Source of the DNA: an uncultured Veillonella sp.
GTDB lineage: Bacteria; Bacillota; Negativicutes; Veillonellales; Veillonellaceae
Assembly: GCF_938010505.1 (NCBI RefSeq)
Contig: NZ_CALLVP010000143.1
Span: forward strand, 1 to 33,804
DNA: 33,804 nucleotides
Direction: 5' to 3'
Shown here: in pieces, positions 9,188-17,553 of the stretch
How positions within the stretch are numbered: the first letter of the stretch is position 1
Layout of the letters: the number at the start of each line of letters is the position of its first letter
The notes under the pieces: generated by a model
What the model was told of the DNA's origin: nothing
Database searches by the model: none
The model's input: only the letters and a program-made list of their open reading frames with translations
Program-made: the position numbers and the translations under genes

Positions 9188-9646
9188 TTAAAAATCAAGA
9201 TGTAATCGAATTTGTGCAATGGTAGAACGTTCAAATGTTATGCTTTCACCATTGATAGTAAAGTCGATAGTTGAGTCTGTAAAACCTTGTAATGCACCAG
9301 TAAATTGTTTACTGCCATTAATCGGCTTAAACAGCTGAATATCTACGTCACGGCCATTATAGCGAACTAAGTCCTTATCTTTTTTAAGAACTCGATCAAG
9401 ACCAGGAGAAGATACCTCCAATAAATAGTTTTCCGTAATTGGATCCTTTTCGTCGAGGACAGCACTTAATTTTTCGCTCACCAACTGACAGTCATCCAAA
9501 TCTACACCACCTGGTTTATCGAGGTAGACACGTAAATACCAATCGCGTTCACGCACATAGTCTACATCGACGAGTTCCATATCGGTGCCGGCTATAATAC
9601 CTTCAACTACAGAGGATACAAACTCCTCCACTGCTTCTCTTTTCAT
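9188..9646 (-). CDS. rimP: Ribosome maturation factor RimP
   Basis: RimP assists assembly of the 30S subunit, acting early around protein S12 in the central region. Two in-frame ATGs compete; the one at 9646 (MKREAVEEF, 152 residues) lies eight bases from GGAGG, while the one at 9652 leaves only two bases, so I prefer 9646. Family features are the N-terminal VELVDVDYVRERDWYLRVYLD and the DLDDCQLVSEKLSAVLDE, YLLEVSSPGLDR segments. It opens the translation operon, 17 bases before nusA, as in most bacteria. Confidence 0.94.
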   Translation of the reverse strand: MKREAVEEFVSSVVEGIIAGTDMELVDVDYVRERDWYLRVYLDKPGGVDLDDCQLVSEKLSAVLDEKDPITENYLLEVSSPGLDRVLKKDKDLVRYNGRDVDIQLFKPINGSKQFTGALQGFTDSTIDFTINGESITFERSTIAQIRLHLDF

Positions 9647-9652
9647 AGCCAT

Positions 9653-9910
9653 CGCCTCCTTACTTACTACATCTTGTATATATCTCTTGATTCTAAATTA
9701 CTCTAAAATTGAGCTAATCATAAATGAAAGAGTGGACATAAGCCCACTCTTTTAAAAGATTTATATAAAAGTCATATATAGTATATCACATTTACTATGT
9801 ATATACAAATTCTACGCTTTCTAATGGGCATTAAAAAAAACAATCCCACATAAGTCATTCTATAAAAACAAAAAATGACAAAAAATAGCATAGTTAAATC
9901 TATCCAAACT
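9653..9910. other. Intergenic region upstream of rimP
   Basis: This 258-base gap must contain the promoter of the rimP-recD2 operon on the minus strand, but I cannot pick a convincing -35/-10 pair. It contains the hairpin listed at 9727-9752 and otherwise only AT-rich sequence. Confidence 0.6.
9727..9752 (-). terminator. Intrinsic terminator hairpin after the 9911 gene
   Basis: A perfect nine-base-pair stem, AAAGAGTGG at 9727-9735 against CCACTCTTT at 9744-9752, with an eight-base loop. It lies 159 bases past the stop of the 9911-10606 gene and upstream of rimP. The following T stretch is broken on the minus strand and better on the plus strand, so it may work in either direction. Confidence 0.65.
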
Positions 9911-10606
9911 TTAATCAACGCGCTCATTCAAGCCTTTCAGTATAGCACCTAAATGCTCACGCAATAGCACTGCTAAATCATCTAGATTTTTTGCATCTAA
10001 ATGATGGTCAATTTCTGGATAGCTTTTATAACGAAGTTCCGCAAAGTACTCATCACGCAATTCATTATAATACAATAGTAAGCCTGTACACTCATCCATC
10101 TTGCGGTATTCGCCAATGATAAAAGACCCATTAATCATGCGAATCGCATGGGCTGGATCAATATCGCGTACAAAACCTTCTAACTCTTCAGGCATAACTT
10201 GTGAGAAGTCCCATTCAGGAATTCCTCGGCGACGATAAGTAAAGGTAAAGTTATTAAAAGGTTCTATTAACATATTGGTTAACCCTTTTACACATCGTTC
10301 TTGTAACCCTGTCCAAAAGGACTCTAAATTAGTGCTCACAAAGGAAATGTCCACAAAGGAAAATAGTGGCATTTCTATATGTACTGTATAGTCCTCTACC
10401 TCTTTATCATATAAGGCTGACCAACGCCATCCCAAATCGTTTTGATAGTGGAAAATAGGTACCTTCAATACGTCTTCACCAGCACTAATACGATTAGCTA
10501 ACTTTGTATAGTCACTTTCAGTAGAGGTAACTAGTGTAAAGCCTTCAATAGATTGAGGCAACCAGGAATAGTCTAAGGCTTTACAAGCTTCAATAATCGT
10601 TTCCAT
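9911..10606 (-). CDS. Unrecognised protein, cotranscribed with a lytic transglycosylase
   Basis: A 231-residue soluble protein that I do not recognise. There is no signal peptide, membrane segment or obvious catalytic motif; it is acidic and aromatic-rich (for example DLGWRWSALYDKEVEDYTVHIEMP), suggesting a mixed alpha/beta fold. The longer frame begins at 10618, but the ATG at 10606 (METIIEACK) has GAGG six bases upstream, which favours it. The start lies inside the end of the preceding lytic transglycosylase gene, a 17-base overlap, so the two are almost certainly cotranscribed. Base composition is like the neighbours. A cell-envelope-related role would be guilt by association only. Confidence 0.8.
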   Translation of the reverse strand: METIIEACKALDYSWLPQSIEGFTLVTSTESDYTKLANRISAGEDVLKVPIFHYQNDLGWRWSALYDKEVEDYTVHIEMPLFSFVDISFVSTNLESFWTGLQERCVKGLTNMLIEPFNNFTFTYRRRGIPEWDFSQVMPEELEGFVRDIDPAHAIRMINGSFIIGEYRKMDECTGLLLYYNELRDEYFAELRYKSYPEIDHHLDAKNLDDLAVLLREHLGAILKGLNERVD

Positions 10607-11144
10607 ATAATGCCTCATATTTTTCTTGATACTGTAAGACTGCTTTTACATAGCTACGAGTCTCAGGAAACGGAATCGTATCAACCATTCCATTCCAGTT
10701 ATTTTCGTGAATCCACGATTCCACATGACCACGACCAGCATTATAAGCAGCTAATGCTAGTACTTGATCCCCATTAAACTCCTTCAGCAAATGACCTAGG
10801 TACCAAGTACCTAGCTCAATATTTATAGTAGGTTCTTTTAATTGACGATCTGTATAATTGCCATGCCCAACTTGTTGTGCCACCCAACGAGCTGTATCTG
10901 GCATGAGTTGCATCAATCCAAGCGCACCGGTTTCAGACTCCGCTGTGTTTTTATACTTGCTTTCAGCTAAGATAACACTAGCCACCAAAGATGGCGGCAC
11001 CTGTTCTTTCTCAGCTGCAGCTATAACTTCCTCTTTATAGTTAAAGGGATACGCGATTTGACGCGCCAAAGGATCATCTAGGTATGTAAAATAAAACCAC
11101 CCAAGTACGACACAGGATAGTGCCGTTGCCGTTGCACGTTTCAT
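10590..11144 (-). CDS. Membrane-anchored lytic transglycosylase (SLT domain)
   Basis: A 184-residue peptidoglycan lytic transglycosylase of the soluble-lytic-transglycosylase (Slt70/MltE-like) fold, which cleaves the MurNAc-GlcNAc bond to form 1,6-anhydroMurNAc. An uncleaved signal anchor lies at residues 7-22. The catalytic Glu is E61 in VILAESKY, followed by the hallmark GALGLMQLMP (73-82) and AYNAG (133-137). The short length leaves only the anchor and one catalytic domain. AAGGGGG plus an AU-rich spacer precedes the ATG. It heads a two-gene unit with the gene at 9911. It presumably acts in the periplasm of a diderm cell. Confidence 0.92.
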   Translation of the reverse strand: MKRATATALSCVVLGWFYFTYLDDPLARQIAYPFNYKEEVIAAAEKEQVPPSLVASVILAESKYKNTAESETGALGLMQLMPDTARWVAQQVGHGNYTDRQLKEPTINIELGTWYLGHLLKEFNGDQVLALAAYNAGRGHVESWIHENNWNGMVDTIPFPETRSYVKAVLQYQEKYEALYGNDY

Positions 11145-11304
11145 ATATCCCCCTTTCTACATATAAACTAAAAATAGTCATCAAAATCTAACATATAACA
11201 AATGCTAAACTAATATTATGCTAAGTTTTATGGGCTTATTATACCATTTATTACTATTATTTATATACTAAATTTGACACATAAAATGGCAATTATCGAT
11301 TTTC

Positions 11305-11907
11305 TTATAGAGCCGATTCGATACGCTCATTCCAGATGGTATCTAATTGTTCCTTTAAATCCAAAGGTGTACCATTATTATCAATGATTACATCCGCATA
11401 AGGACGTTTGTCATCAAGACGCATTTGACTCTTAATACGAGCCAATGCATCCTCTTTGATAAATCCATTGCGGTTCATTAAGCGCTCAATTTGAGTCGAC
11501 TCATTCACATATACAAGCCACACCTCGTCCATCATGGTATACCATTCTCCTTCGATGAGTAAGGGAATATCATATAGTAAAACTGGTGTATGTAGTGCCT
11601 CATAATGAGCAGTGAGCTCCATAATTCGATTTTGAATATGCTCTTTTAAACAATCATTCAATTGTTGGCGTTTTTTTTCATTATGAAATATAATAGCCCC
11701 TAATGCTTCTCGGTTTAATGTCCCATCATCGTGCAATACATCGGCTCCAAAAACAGCTACAATTGCTTCTAGCCCTTTGGTACCAGGCTCTACAACTTCA
11801 CGAGCCACAATATCAGCATCGATATACGGTATACCTTTATCCTTAAAATATGTAAGAACTGTACTCTTGCCAGATGCAATGCCACCAGTTAAGCCAATTT
11901 TAAACAT
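11305..11907 (-). CDS. coaE: Dephospho-CoA kinase
   Basis: CoaE catalyses the last step of coenzyme A synthesis, phosphorylating the 3' hydroxyl of dephospho-CoA with ATP. The 200 residues match the family. The P-loop GLTGGIASGKST lies at 5-16, followed by DADIVAREVVEPG (the D-A-D base), the LLYDIPLLIEG segment, and the lid RNGFIKEDALARIKSQM. AGAAGG precedes the start. It lies 29 bases after polA on the same strand, a common pairing in Firmicutes, so it probably forms a polA-coaE operon. Confidence 0.96.
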   Translation of the reverse strand: MFKIGLTGGIASGKSTVLTYFKDKGIPYIDADIVAREVVEPGTKGLEAIVAVFGADVLHDDGTLNREALGAIIFHNEKKRQQLNDCLKEHIQNRIMELTAHYEALHTPVLLYDIPLLIEGEWYTMMDEVWLVYVNESTQIERLMNRNGFIKEDALARIKSQMRLDDKRPYADVIIDNNGTPLDLKEQLDTIWNERIESAL

Positions 11908-11936
11908 ATATACCTTCTATTTTTTATAAATATATA

Positions 11937-14558
11937 TTACTTTACTAATGCCCAGTTTTCTGCATGATGTACGTCTACAATAAGAGGTACTTGTAGCTCT
12001 ACAACAGATTGCATTGTACTACGTAATAATTCTTCTATAGCTTCTAATTCAGAGTTAACCACTTCAAGTACTAGTTCGTCATGTACTTGTAATAAAAGTC
12101 GAGACTTAAAGTTTTGTTCTTCTAATTTTTGCTCCACTTGGTTCATGGCTAACTTAATAATATCTGCAGCAGTACCTTGAATTGGCGTATTCATTGCGGT
12201 TCGTTCAGCAAAGGAACGACGGTTAAAGTTACGACTATTAATATCAGGTAACTCGCGTTGACGACCAAACATAGTGCGAACCTTTCCTGTTTCATGAGCC
12301 TCTTGAACCATTCGATCCATATATTCTTTAACCTTAGGATAACGGCTAAAATAAAGTTCAATATAGTTTTTAGCTTCACCACGTGTAATACCAAGGTCAC
12401 GAGATAAACCAAAGTCAGAAATACCGTAAATAATACCGAAGTTAATAGCCTTTGCATGGGAGCGTTCTTCGCTAGTTACATCATCTTGAGCTTTACCAAG
12501 CACCTCTGCCGCAGTAAAACGGTGAATATCCTTGCCTTCTACGAAGGCTTTAATCAATGCTTCATCGCCAGATAAATGGGCTAAAATGCGCAACTCAATT
12601 TGGGAGTAATCGGCACTCACCAATGTATCATATCCAGCACCCGGATAGAATAAGGCACGAATTTCACGGCCTTTTTCAGTACGAACAGGAATATTTTGCA
12701 AGTTCGGATCAGATGAGCTAAGTCGACCTGTAGCCGTAACCATTTGATTGAAAGTCGTATGAATACGACGAGTCTTATCATTAATAAGAACTGCCAAACC
12801 TTCGCAATAGGTAGATACTAATTTAGCAACAGAACGGTATGCCAAGATTTTTTCAACAATCGGACTTTCGTGACGAAGCATATCCAGTACTTCCGCATCT
12901 GTAGAATAGCCGGTCTTAGTTTTCTTAATGATTGGCAAGTTCATCTTTTCAAACAAGATTACACCCAATTGTTTAGGTGAATTAATATTGAAAGTTTCTC
13001 CGGCTAGTTCATAAATCTCTTGTTGTACTTGAGCTAGTTCCTCTTTAAAGCGAGCCGTTGTTTCCGCCAACTTCTCTGTATCGATATAGATACCATTCTT
13101 CTCCATCACTACTAAAGTATGAATCAAAGGCAACTCAATCGTTTCATATAAAGACCATAACTCCTCACGACGTGCAGATTCACAAGCTACTTCGTTCATG
13201 GCGAGTAATGCTTTCACCATGGATACGCATTCTACATCTACACTACCGCTAGCAATGCTAGGTACAGAGAAACGCTCAGTTAGATAAAGATATCCATAAT
13301 TAGTACGTGTAGGATCTAATAAATACGCAATGAGAGACATATCGTGAACACGAACAGTTTTATCAGCATTAAACAAAGAGATCTCAGCAGGCACATCTGC
13401 ACCAAAGGCTTCGATAATCTCCTTAGTTTGAGTTGTAACAATGACTTTAGCACCTTGTAAAACAGCTAAAACAGCTTTAGTATCATCTGTTTTTACAATA
13501 GTATCACCATTAGATAGATACATATTCGTTACCGTTCTAAATGGTGTTTTTCCATCTAATATAACATGTACTGCTACCGTCTTATCTTTATAGAAGTCGG
13601 CTGTTAATGCTTTAGCATCTACTAAATCATCTAAGGAAATCTCCTCTTGTGGTGCAAATAAAGAGCCTAGATCTCCAAAAGCTGCTTCCTCGCCCCCCAT
13701 TACTTGAGCAATACGAGGTGTTAATTTAGTAAAGCCTAAAGTTTCAAATAAAGGCTGTACTTCAGAAGTATGGAAGTTTTGTACAAAATCTTCTACTTTA
13801 TAAGATAACTCCATATCTGTTTTGATTGTTGCCAACTCACGAGATAAGAAGGCTAACTCTTTATTTTCTACGAGTCGCTCTTTTAATTTCTTCCCCGAAA
13901 TATCTTCAATATGTTCGTATACAGATTCAAGATTGCCATATTCGGTAATTAATTTAAGCGCTGTTTTCTCACCTACGCCTGGTACACCTGGAATATTATC
14001 AGAAGAGTCTCCCATAAGCGCCTTCATTTCGATAACCTTATCAGGACCATAACCATAAAGTTCCTCCATATTATCTAGAGTAACTTCTAACATGTCAGAA
14101 ATACCTTTTTTAGTTAAGAACACATGGCTATGTTCTGTTACAAGCTGTAAATTATCGCGGTCACCTGTAATAATTTGGACAGCCATCTCAGGGGCTCCAA
14201 ACTTTTTACTCAAGGATCCAAGGATATCATCCCCTTCAAAACCTTCTTCTTCGATGACACAAATGCCCAATGCTTTTAATACATCTTGAATTAAACTAAA
14301 TTGTGGACGCAAATCCTCAGGTGCATCTGGACGATTTCCTTTGTATTCACTATACATTTCAGTACGGAATGTTTGACGACCTTTATCAAAAGCTACGGCA
14401 ATATAGTCAGGATTAATTTCTTCATACAATTTAATGAGCATTGTCAAGAAACCATATACTGCATTGGTTGGTGTTCCCAAAGCGGATTTTAATGGTGGTA
14501 ATGCAAAAAATGCACGGAATAACAAACTGCTGCCATCTATAATCATTAATTTTTTCAT
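11937..14558 (-). CDS. polA: DNA polymerase I
   Basis: PolA fills gaps and removes RNA primers during replication and repair. From the ATG at 14558 it has 873 residues; the alternative GTG at 14570 lies in the Shine-Dalgarno GAGGTG and is rejected. The N-terminal 5' nuclease (about 1-290) shows IIDGSSLLFRAFF, EGDDILGSL and GDSSDNIPGVPGVGEKTA. The middle domain (about 300-480) lacks the DxE metal ligands of a 3'-5' proofreading exonuclease. The polymerase domain carries TATGRLSSSDPNLQNIP, motif A (SADYSQIELRILAHLSGD), motif B (KAINFGIIYG) and motif C (QVHDELVLEV). So it has 5' nuclease and polymerase but probably no proofreading, as in Bacillus and Thermus. coaE follows. Confidence 0.97.
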   Translation of the reverse strand: MKKLMIIDGSSLLFRAFFALPPLKSALGTPTNAVYGFLTMLIKLYEEINPDYIAVAFDKGRQTFRTEMYSEYKGNRPDAPEDLRPQFSLIQDVLKALGICVIEEEGFEGDDILGSLSKKFGAPEMAVQIITGDRDNLQLVTEHSHVFLTKKGISDMLEVTLDNMEELYGYGPDKVIEMKALMGDSSDNIPGVPGVGEKTALKLITEYGNLESVYEHIEDISGKKLKERLVENKELAFLSRELATIKTDMELSYKVEDFVQNFHTSEVQPLFETLGFTKLTPRIAQVMGGEEAAFGDLGSLFAPQEEISLDDLVDAKALTADFYKDKTVAVHVILDGKTPFRTVTNMYLSNGDTIVKTDDTKAVLAVLQGAKVIVTTQTKEIIEAFGADVPAEISLFNADKTVRVHDMSLIAYLLDPTRTNYGYLYLTERFSVPSIASGSVDVECVSMVKALLAMNEVACESARREELWSLYETIELPLIHTLVVMEKNGIYIDTEKLAETTARFKEELAQVQQEIYELAGETFNINSPKQLGVILFEKMNLPIIKKTKTGYSTDAEVLDMLRHESPIVEKILAYRSVAKLVSTYCEGLAVLINDKTRRIHTTFNQMVTATGRLSSSDPNLQNIPVRTEKGREIRALFYPGAGYDTLVSADYSQIELRILAHLSGDEALIKAFVEGKDIHRFTAAEVLGKAQDDVTSEERSHAKAINFGIIYGISDFGLSRDLGITRGEAKNYIELYFSRYPKVKEYMDRMVQEAHETGKVRTMFGRQRELPDINSRNFNRRSFAERTAMNTPIQGTAADIIKLAMNQVEQKLEEQNFKSRLLLQVHDELVLEVVNSELEAIEELLRSTMQSVVELQVPLIVDVHHAENWALVK

Positions 14559-14686
14559 AATACACCTCACTTAATTCTATTCTTCATTATAACATAAGGA
14601 CCCTTTTAACTTTCATAAATAAAAATTAATATATTGTTACACTAGAAAATGAGTAAGTAATTTGATTTTAAAAACCACATATATGC

Positions 14687-14737
14687 TTTCCTTAATAAAC
14701 AGTAGAAAATGTTTTACAAATCATGTCATTAAGGAAA
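14687..14737. repeat. Ten-base inverted repeat upstream of rpsT promoter
   Basis: TTTCCTTAAT at 14687-14696 is repeated in reverse complement as ATTAAGGAAA at 14728-14737, with a 31-base spacer. It lies between the divergent polA and rpsT genes and ends 20 bases before the rpsT -35 box. It could be a regulator site or a chance repeat in AT-rich DNA. Confidence 0.45.
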
Positions 14738-14756
14738 ATATTGGGCTGAAAAGTCC

Positions 14757-14785
14757 TTGCGTATCAATATTTGGTATGATATAAT
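14757..14785 (+). promoter_or_regulatory. rpsT promoter
   Basis: A sigma-70-type promoter: -35 TTGCGT at 14757-14762, a 17-base spacer, and a consensus -10 TATAAT at 14780-14785. The expected RNA start near 14792 gives a leader of about 35 bases before the TTG start codon of rpsT. Confidence 0.8.
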
Positions 14786-14825
14786 CATTCAGGTATAAGA
14801 AACGATTTTTAAGGAGGTGACTCAA

Positions 14826-15086
14826 TTGCCAAACATTAAATCCAGTATTAGAAGCGTAAAAACGGATGCTGAACGTCGTGCGAAAAACGCCGCTGTAAAA
14901 TCTCAAATTCGTACAGCAGCTCGTAAAACCGTTGAAGCTGTTCAAGCAGGCGCAGTAGAAGAAGCAAAACAAGCACTTGTTCATGCTACTAGCGTAATTG
15001 ATAAAGCAGCCTCCAAAGGTGTACTTCATAAAAACACTGCAGCTCGCAAAAAATCTAACCTTGCAGCTAAAGTAAACGCTTTATAA
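14826..15086 (+). CDS. rpsT: Ribosomal protein S20
   Basis: Small primary-binding protein of the 30S subunit that contacts the 5' domain and helix 44 of 16S rRNA. I take the TTG at 14826 as start, giving 86 residues beginning MPNIKSSIRSVKTDAERR, the family's conserved N-terminus. The upstream in-frame GTG at 14817 lies inside the Shine-Dalgarno AAGGAGGTGA (14811-14820) and would add the residues MTQ before LPNIK, so it is rejected. The protein is Lys/Arg/Ala rich with the usual three-helix pattern. E. coli rpsT also starts with UUG, linked there to autogenous control. It has its own promoter and terminator and diverges from polA. Confidence 0.96.
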   Translation: MPNIKSSIRSVKTDAERRAKNAAVKSQIRTAARKTVEAVQAGAVEEAKQALVHATSVIDKAASKGVLHKNTAARKKSNLAAKVNAL

Positions 15087-15103
15087 TTTTAAAAGCAAGC
15101 AAG

Positions 15104-15139
15104 ACAGTCTCTCGGATATCCGTTGAGACTGTTTTTTTT
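15104..15139 (+). terminator. rpsT intrinsic terminator
   Basis: Stem ACAGTCTC (15104-15111) with GAGACTGT (15125-15132), loop of 13 bases, followed by a run of seven T. It lies 18 bases after the rpsT stop and ends the transcript. Confidence 0.9.
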
Positions 15140-15232
15140 ATGCCCTTTTCTTATTTAATTATAAAATAATTTTTCGTTTATTATACAATTATATTTTTTT
15201 ACGCCCTATGGGCAGATTAGAGGACTATTACT

Positions 15233-17437
15233 ATGAGAACACTATTATTAATGCGTGGTGCTCCTGCTAGTGGTAAGTCTCAGTGGATTCGTGATAACAA
15301 TCTTGAGGCTTACACCCTTGAAGCCGATCATTTCCGTATGCTTTTACGTAGCCCTTCCCTTAGTGAGAACGGCTGGTATATTTCACAAGAGGATAATGGT
15401 CCCGCATGGAAGCTCCTACTAGATTGTTTAGAAAAACGAATGAGCAATGGCGACTTTGTCGTCTTAGATGCTACCCACACTACATCTAAAGCTGTTAATG
15501 CTTACAAAGAATTGCTTAACAAATATAAATATACTGTATATTACTATGAACCAGATACATCCTTAGAGGATTGCTTAGCCCGTAATGCGGCTCGCGCCGA
15601 TTACAAACGCGTGCCAGAGCAAGTTATTCATCGTATGTACAAAATGATTAAAACAAGTACATTACCAAAGTTTTGTAAAAAAATTAACTCTATTGATGAA
15701 ATCAACAATTACTTCACGGTTAATCTAACAAATAGATATGATCGTGTGCGTGTTATCGGTGATATTCACGGTTGCTACACCGCATTACAACAAGCTATTA
15801 CACCATGGGATGAAAAAACATTATACATCTTCTGCGGTGACTATTTAGAACGCGGTATTGAAAATAAAGAAATGATGTACGAAATGATGCGTCTCAGCAC
15901 ATTGTCTAATACAATTATGTTAGAAGGCAATCACGAGCGACATATTGCAAACTTTGCATTCCATACAAATTTAGATCGTTCCAAACGCTTTATGAAAGAT
16001 GTGGTAGCACCTATCGTAAAGGATATGACGAAAAATGAAGTGGAATCACTCCAACGAGAACTGCGACTCTTTTATAAATCACTTCGTCAATGTTATCCAT
16101 TTAGCTTTCATGGCAAAAAATATTTAGTTTCCCATGGTGGTATCTCCTATGTGCCTAATATGACCTTCATAGCTACCTCAACCTTTATTAATGGATTTGG
16201 AGCTTACGAAACAAATATCGCTAATATCTATGATACTAATTACGAGCAAAACATGTGTCAGAACTTCATTCAAATTCACGGTCATCGTGGCGTTCCAGAT
16301 GGAAAGTACTCCTTCTGTTTGGAAGGAGAAGTTGAGTTTGGTGGAGAACTAAAATACATTGATATCACAGCTAATACTTTCACAAAAAATGGAATTAAAA
16401 ACGATGTATATGATAAAGATTATATGCGCCATGAATTCCAAAATATGACACAACATGTCATCTTCACACAAAATGAAGATATTAATATTATTGGCAATTC
16501 AAAATTAGTAAAAGTAAAACAATGTTTCCCTAACCTATATTCCTTGAACTTTACCTCTCGTGTATTTCATAAACGATTATGGAATGAAAGTACAGTACAA
16601 GCTCGTGGATTATTTGTGGATCGAATTACAGGAGATGTGAAATTACGTAGTTATAATAAATTCTTTAATCTTGGTGAGCGCCCAGAAACAGAGTTAGATA
16701 ATCTAGCTAATATTCTCTCCTTCCCAGTTGAAATTAGAACTAAAGAAAATGGTTACCTTGCCATTCTTGGCGTTATCAACGAAGAATTAGTATTTGCCTC
16801 TAAATCTACAACAGAGGGTATACATGTGGATTTATTTAAAAACCTCTTCCATAGATTACCTGAAGGCTTACAAGTAGAAATCAAAGATTTATTAGCACGT
16901 AATAACTGCTCTATGATATTTGAGGTCATCAGCCAAGAGGATACTCATATCATTAAATACGACCAAGACCATCTCTATGTACTCGATATGATTCAAAATA
17001 CTCTAGACGTAAATGGTAAGCATATAGATGTCCCATTCTCTAGAGAAAAATTAGCTGAACTTTATACGATTTTACAAAAATATGACACTGACTTGATTTC
17101 CATTGTTAAAACAGTTCAACAAGTTTCTACCATGGATGAGCTTCAAGCCATCATAAATGAGGAGCTAAATTCATTCCATAAATCTGAAGGCTTTGTATTA
17201 GTCGATAGCAATGGTTTTATGACTAAATTCAAAGGTCCTTATTATAATACGTGGAAGCACAGACGAAATCGCATTCTAGAGCCATATCAAAAATTTGGTA
17301 AAATTCCATATGGAAACTGTAAAAATGAAGATGACACTAAATTTGCAGACTTCCTTGGTTCATTAGACTATGATGTGGTATGTAAGTCTACCATAGTTGA
17401 TATTAAAGATATGATGGAAAATCAAGGCTTGCTATAA
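15233..17437 (+). CDS. Trifunctional RNA repair enzyme: 5'-kinase, phosphatase and Rnl1-like RNA ligase
   Basis: A 734-residue protein with three catalytic modules. Residues 1-165 are a P-loop polynucleotide 5'-kinase: GAPASGKS (9-16), D32 in LEADHFR, DATHT (79-83), and the lid RADYKRVPEQVI (121-132). Residues 170-380 are a calcineurin-type metallophosphatase: GDIHG (176-180), GDYLERG (202-208, canonical Asp replaced by Glu206), GNHE (232-235), HGG (301-303) and HGH (349-351). Residues 440-670 are an RNA ligase of the T4 Rnl1 type: KFFNLGE (476-482), motif I KENG with adenylated Lys504, FASK (521-524), MIFEV (561-565) and motif V with K665 and K667. The C-terminus after motif V is short. Together these would heal and seal broken RNA, probably tRNA. 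AGAGGA precedes the ATG. It is a lone gene. The activities are inferred from motifs. Confidence 0.9.
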   Translation: MRTLLLMRGAPASGKSQWIRDNNLEAYTLEADHFRMLLRSPSLSENGWYISQEDNGPAWKLLLDCLEKRMSNGDFVVLDATHTTSKAVNAYKELLNKYKYTVYYYEPDTSLEDCLARNAARADYKRVPEQVIHRMYKMIKTSTLPKFCKKINSIDEINNYFTVNLTNRYDRVRVIGDIHGCYTALQQAITPWDEKTLYIFCGDYLERGIENKEMMYEMMRLSTLSNTIMLEGNHERHIANFAFHTNLDRSKRFMKDVVAPIVKDMTKNEVESLQRELRLFYKSLRQCYPFSFHGKKYLVSHGGISYVPNMTFIATSTFINGFGAYETNIANIYDTNYEQNMCQNFIQIHGHRGVPDGKYSFCLEGEVEFGGELKYIDITANTFTKNGIKNDVYDKDYMRHEFQNMTQHVIFTQNEDINIIGNSKLVKVKQCFPNLYSLNFTSRVFHKRLWNESTVQARGLFVDRITGDVKLRSYNKFFNLGERPETELDNLANILSFPVEIRTKENGYLAILGVINEELVFASKSTTEGIHVDLFKNLFHRLPEGLQVEIKDLLARNNCSMIFEVISQEDTHIIKYDQDHLYVLDMIQNTLDVNGKHIDVPFSREKLAELYTILQKYDTDLISIVKTVQQVSTMDELQAIINEELNSFHKSEGFVLVDSNGFMTKFKGPYYNTWKHRRNRILEPYQKFGKIPYGNCKNEDDTKFADFLGSLDYDVVCKSTIVDIKDMMENQGLL

Positions 17438-17473
17438 TTAAATAAACTCATCCTGTTTTAAGGATAAAAGCAA

Positions 17474-17499
17474 AAGGGACTATAACCAAATAGTCCCTT
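17474..17499. terminator. Hairpin downstream of the RNA repair gene
   Basis: A perfect nine-base-pair stem AAGGGACTA (17474-17482) with TAGTCCCTT (17491-17499), loop of eight bases. The T stretch follows on the minus strand, so it would best stop transcription coming from deoB; on the plus strand it follows the RNA repair gene stop by 36 bases. Confidence 0.6.
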
Positions 17500-17505
17500 G
17501 CTACT

Positions 17506-17553
17506 AAAAATAGCTATTAGTTGATTATATATAATCAACTAATAGCTATTTTT
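17506..17553. terminator. Perfect 48-base palindrome, bidirectional terminator
   Basis: Every base from 17506 to 17529 pairs with 17530 to 17553, a 24-base-pair arm with no spacer, for example AAAAATAGCTATTAGTTGAT on the left arm. It begins with a run of five A and ends in a T run on each strand, so it can terminate both the plus-strand RNA repair gene and convergent deoB. Confidence 0.8.

Noticed and set aside
14559..14570. GTG start extending polA by four residues
   Set aside because: It overlaps the Shine-Dalgarno GAGGTG of the ATG at 14558.
14817..14825. GTG start giving an S20 with three extra residues (MTQ)
   Set aside because: The GTG is part of the Shine-Dalgarno; the conserved N-terminus starts at the TTG at 14826.
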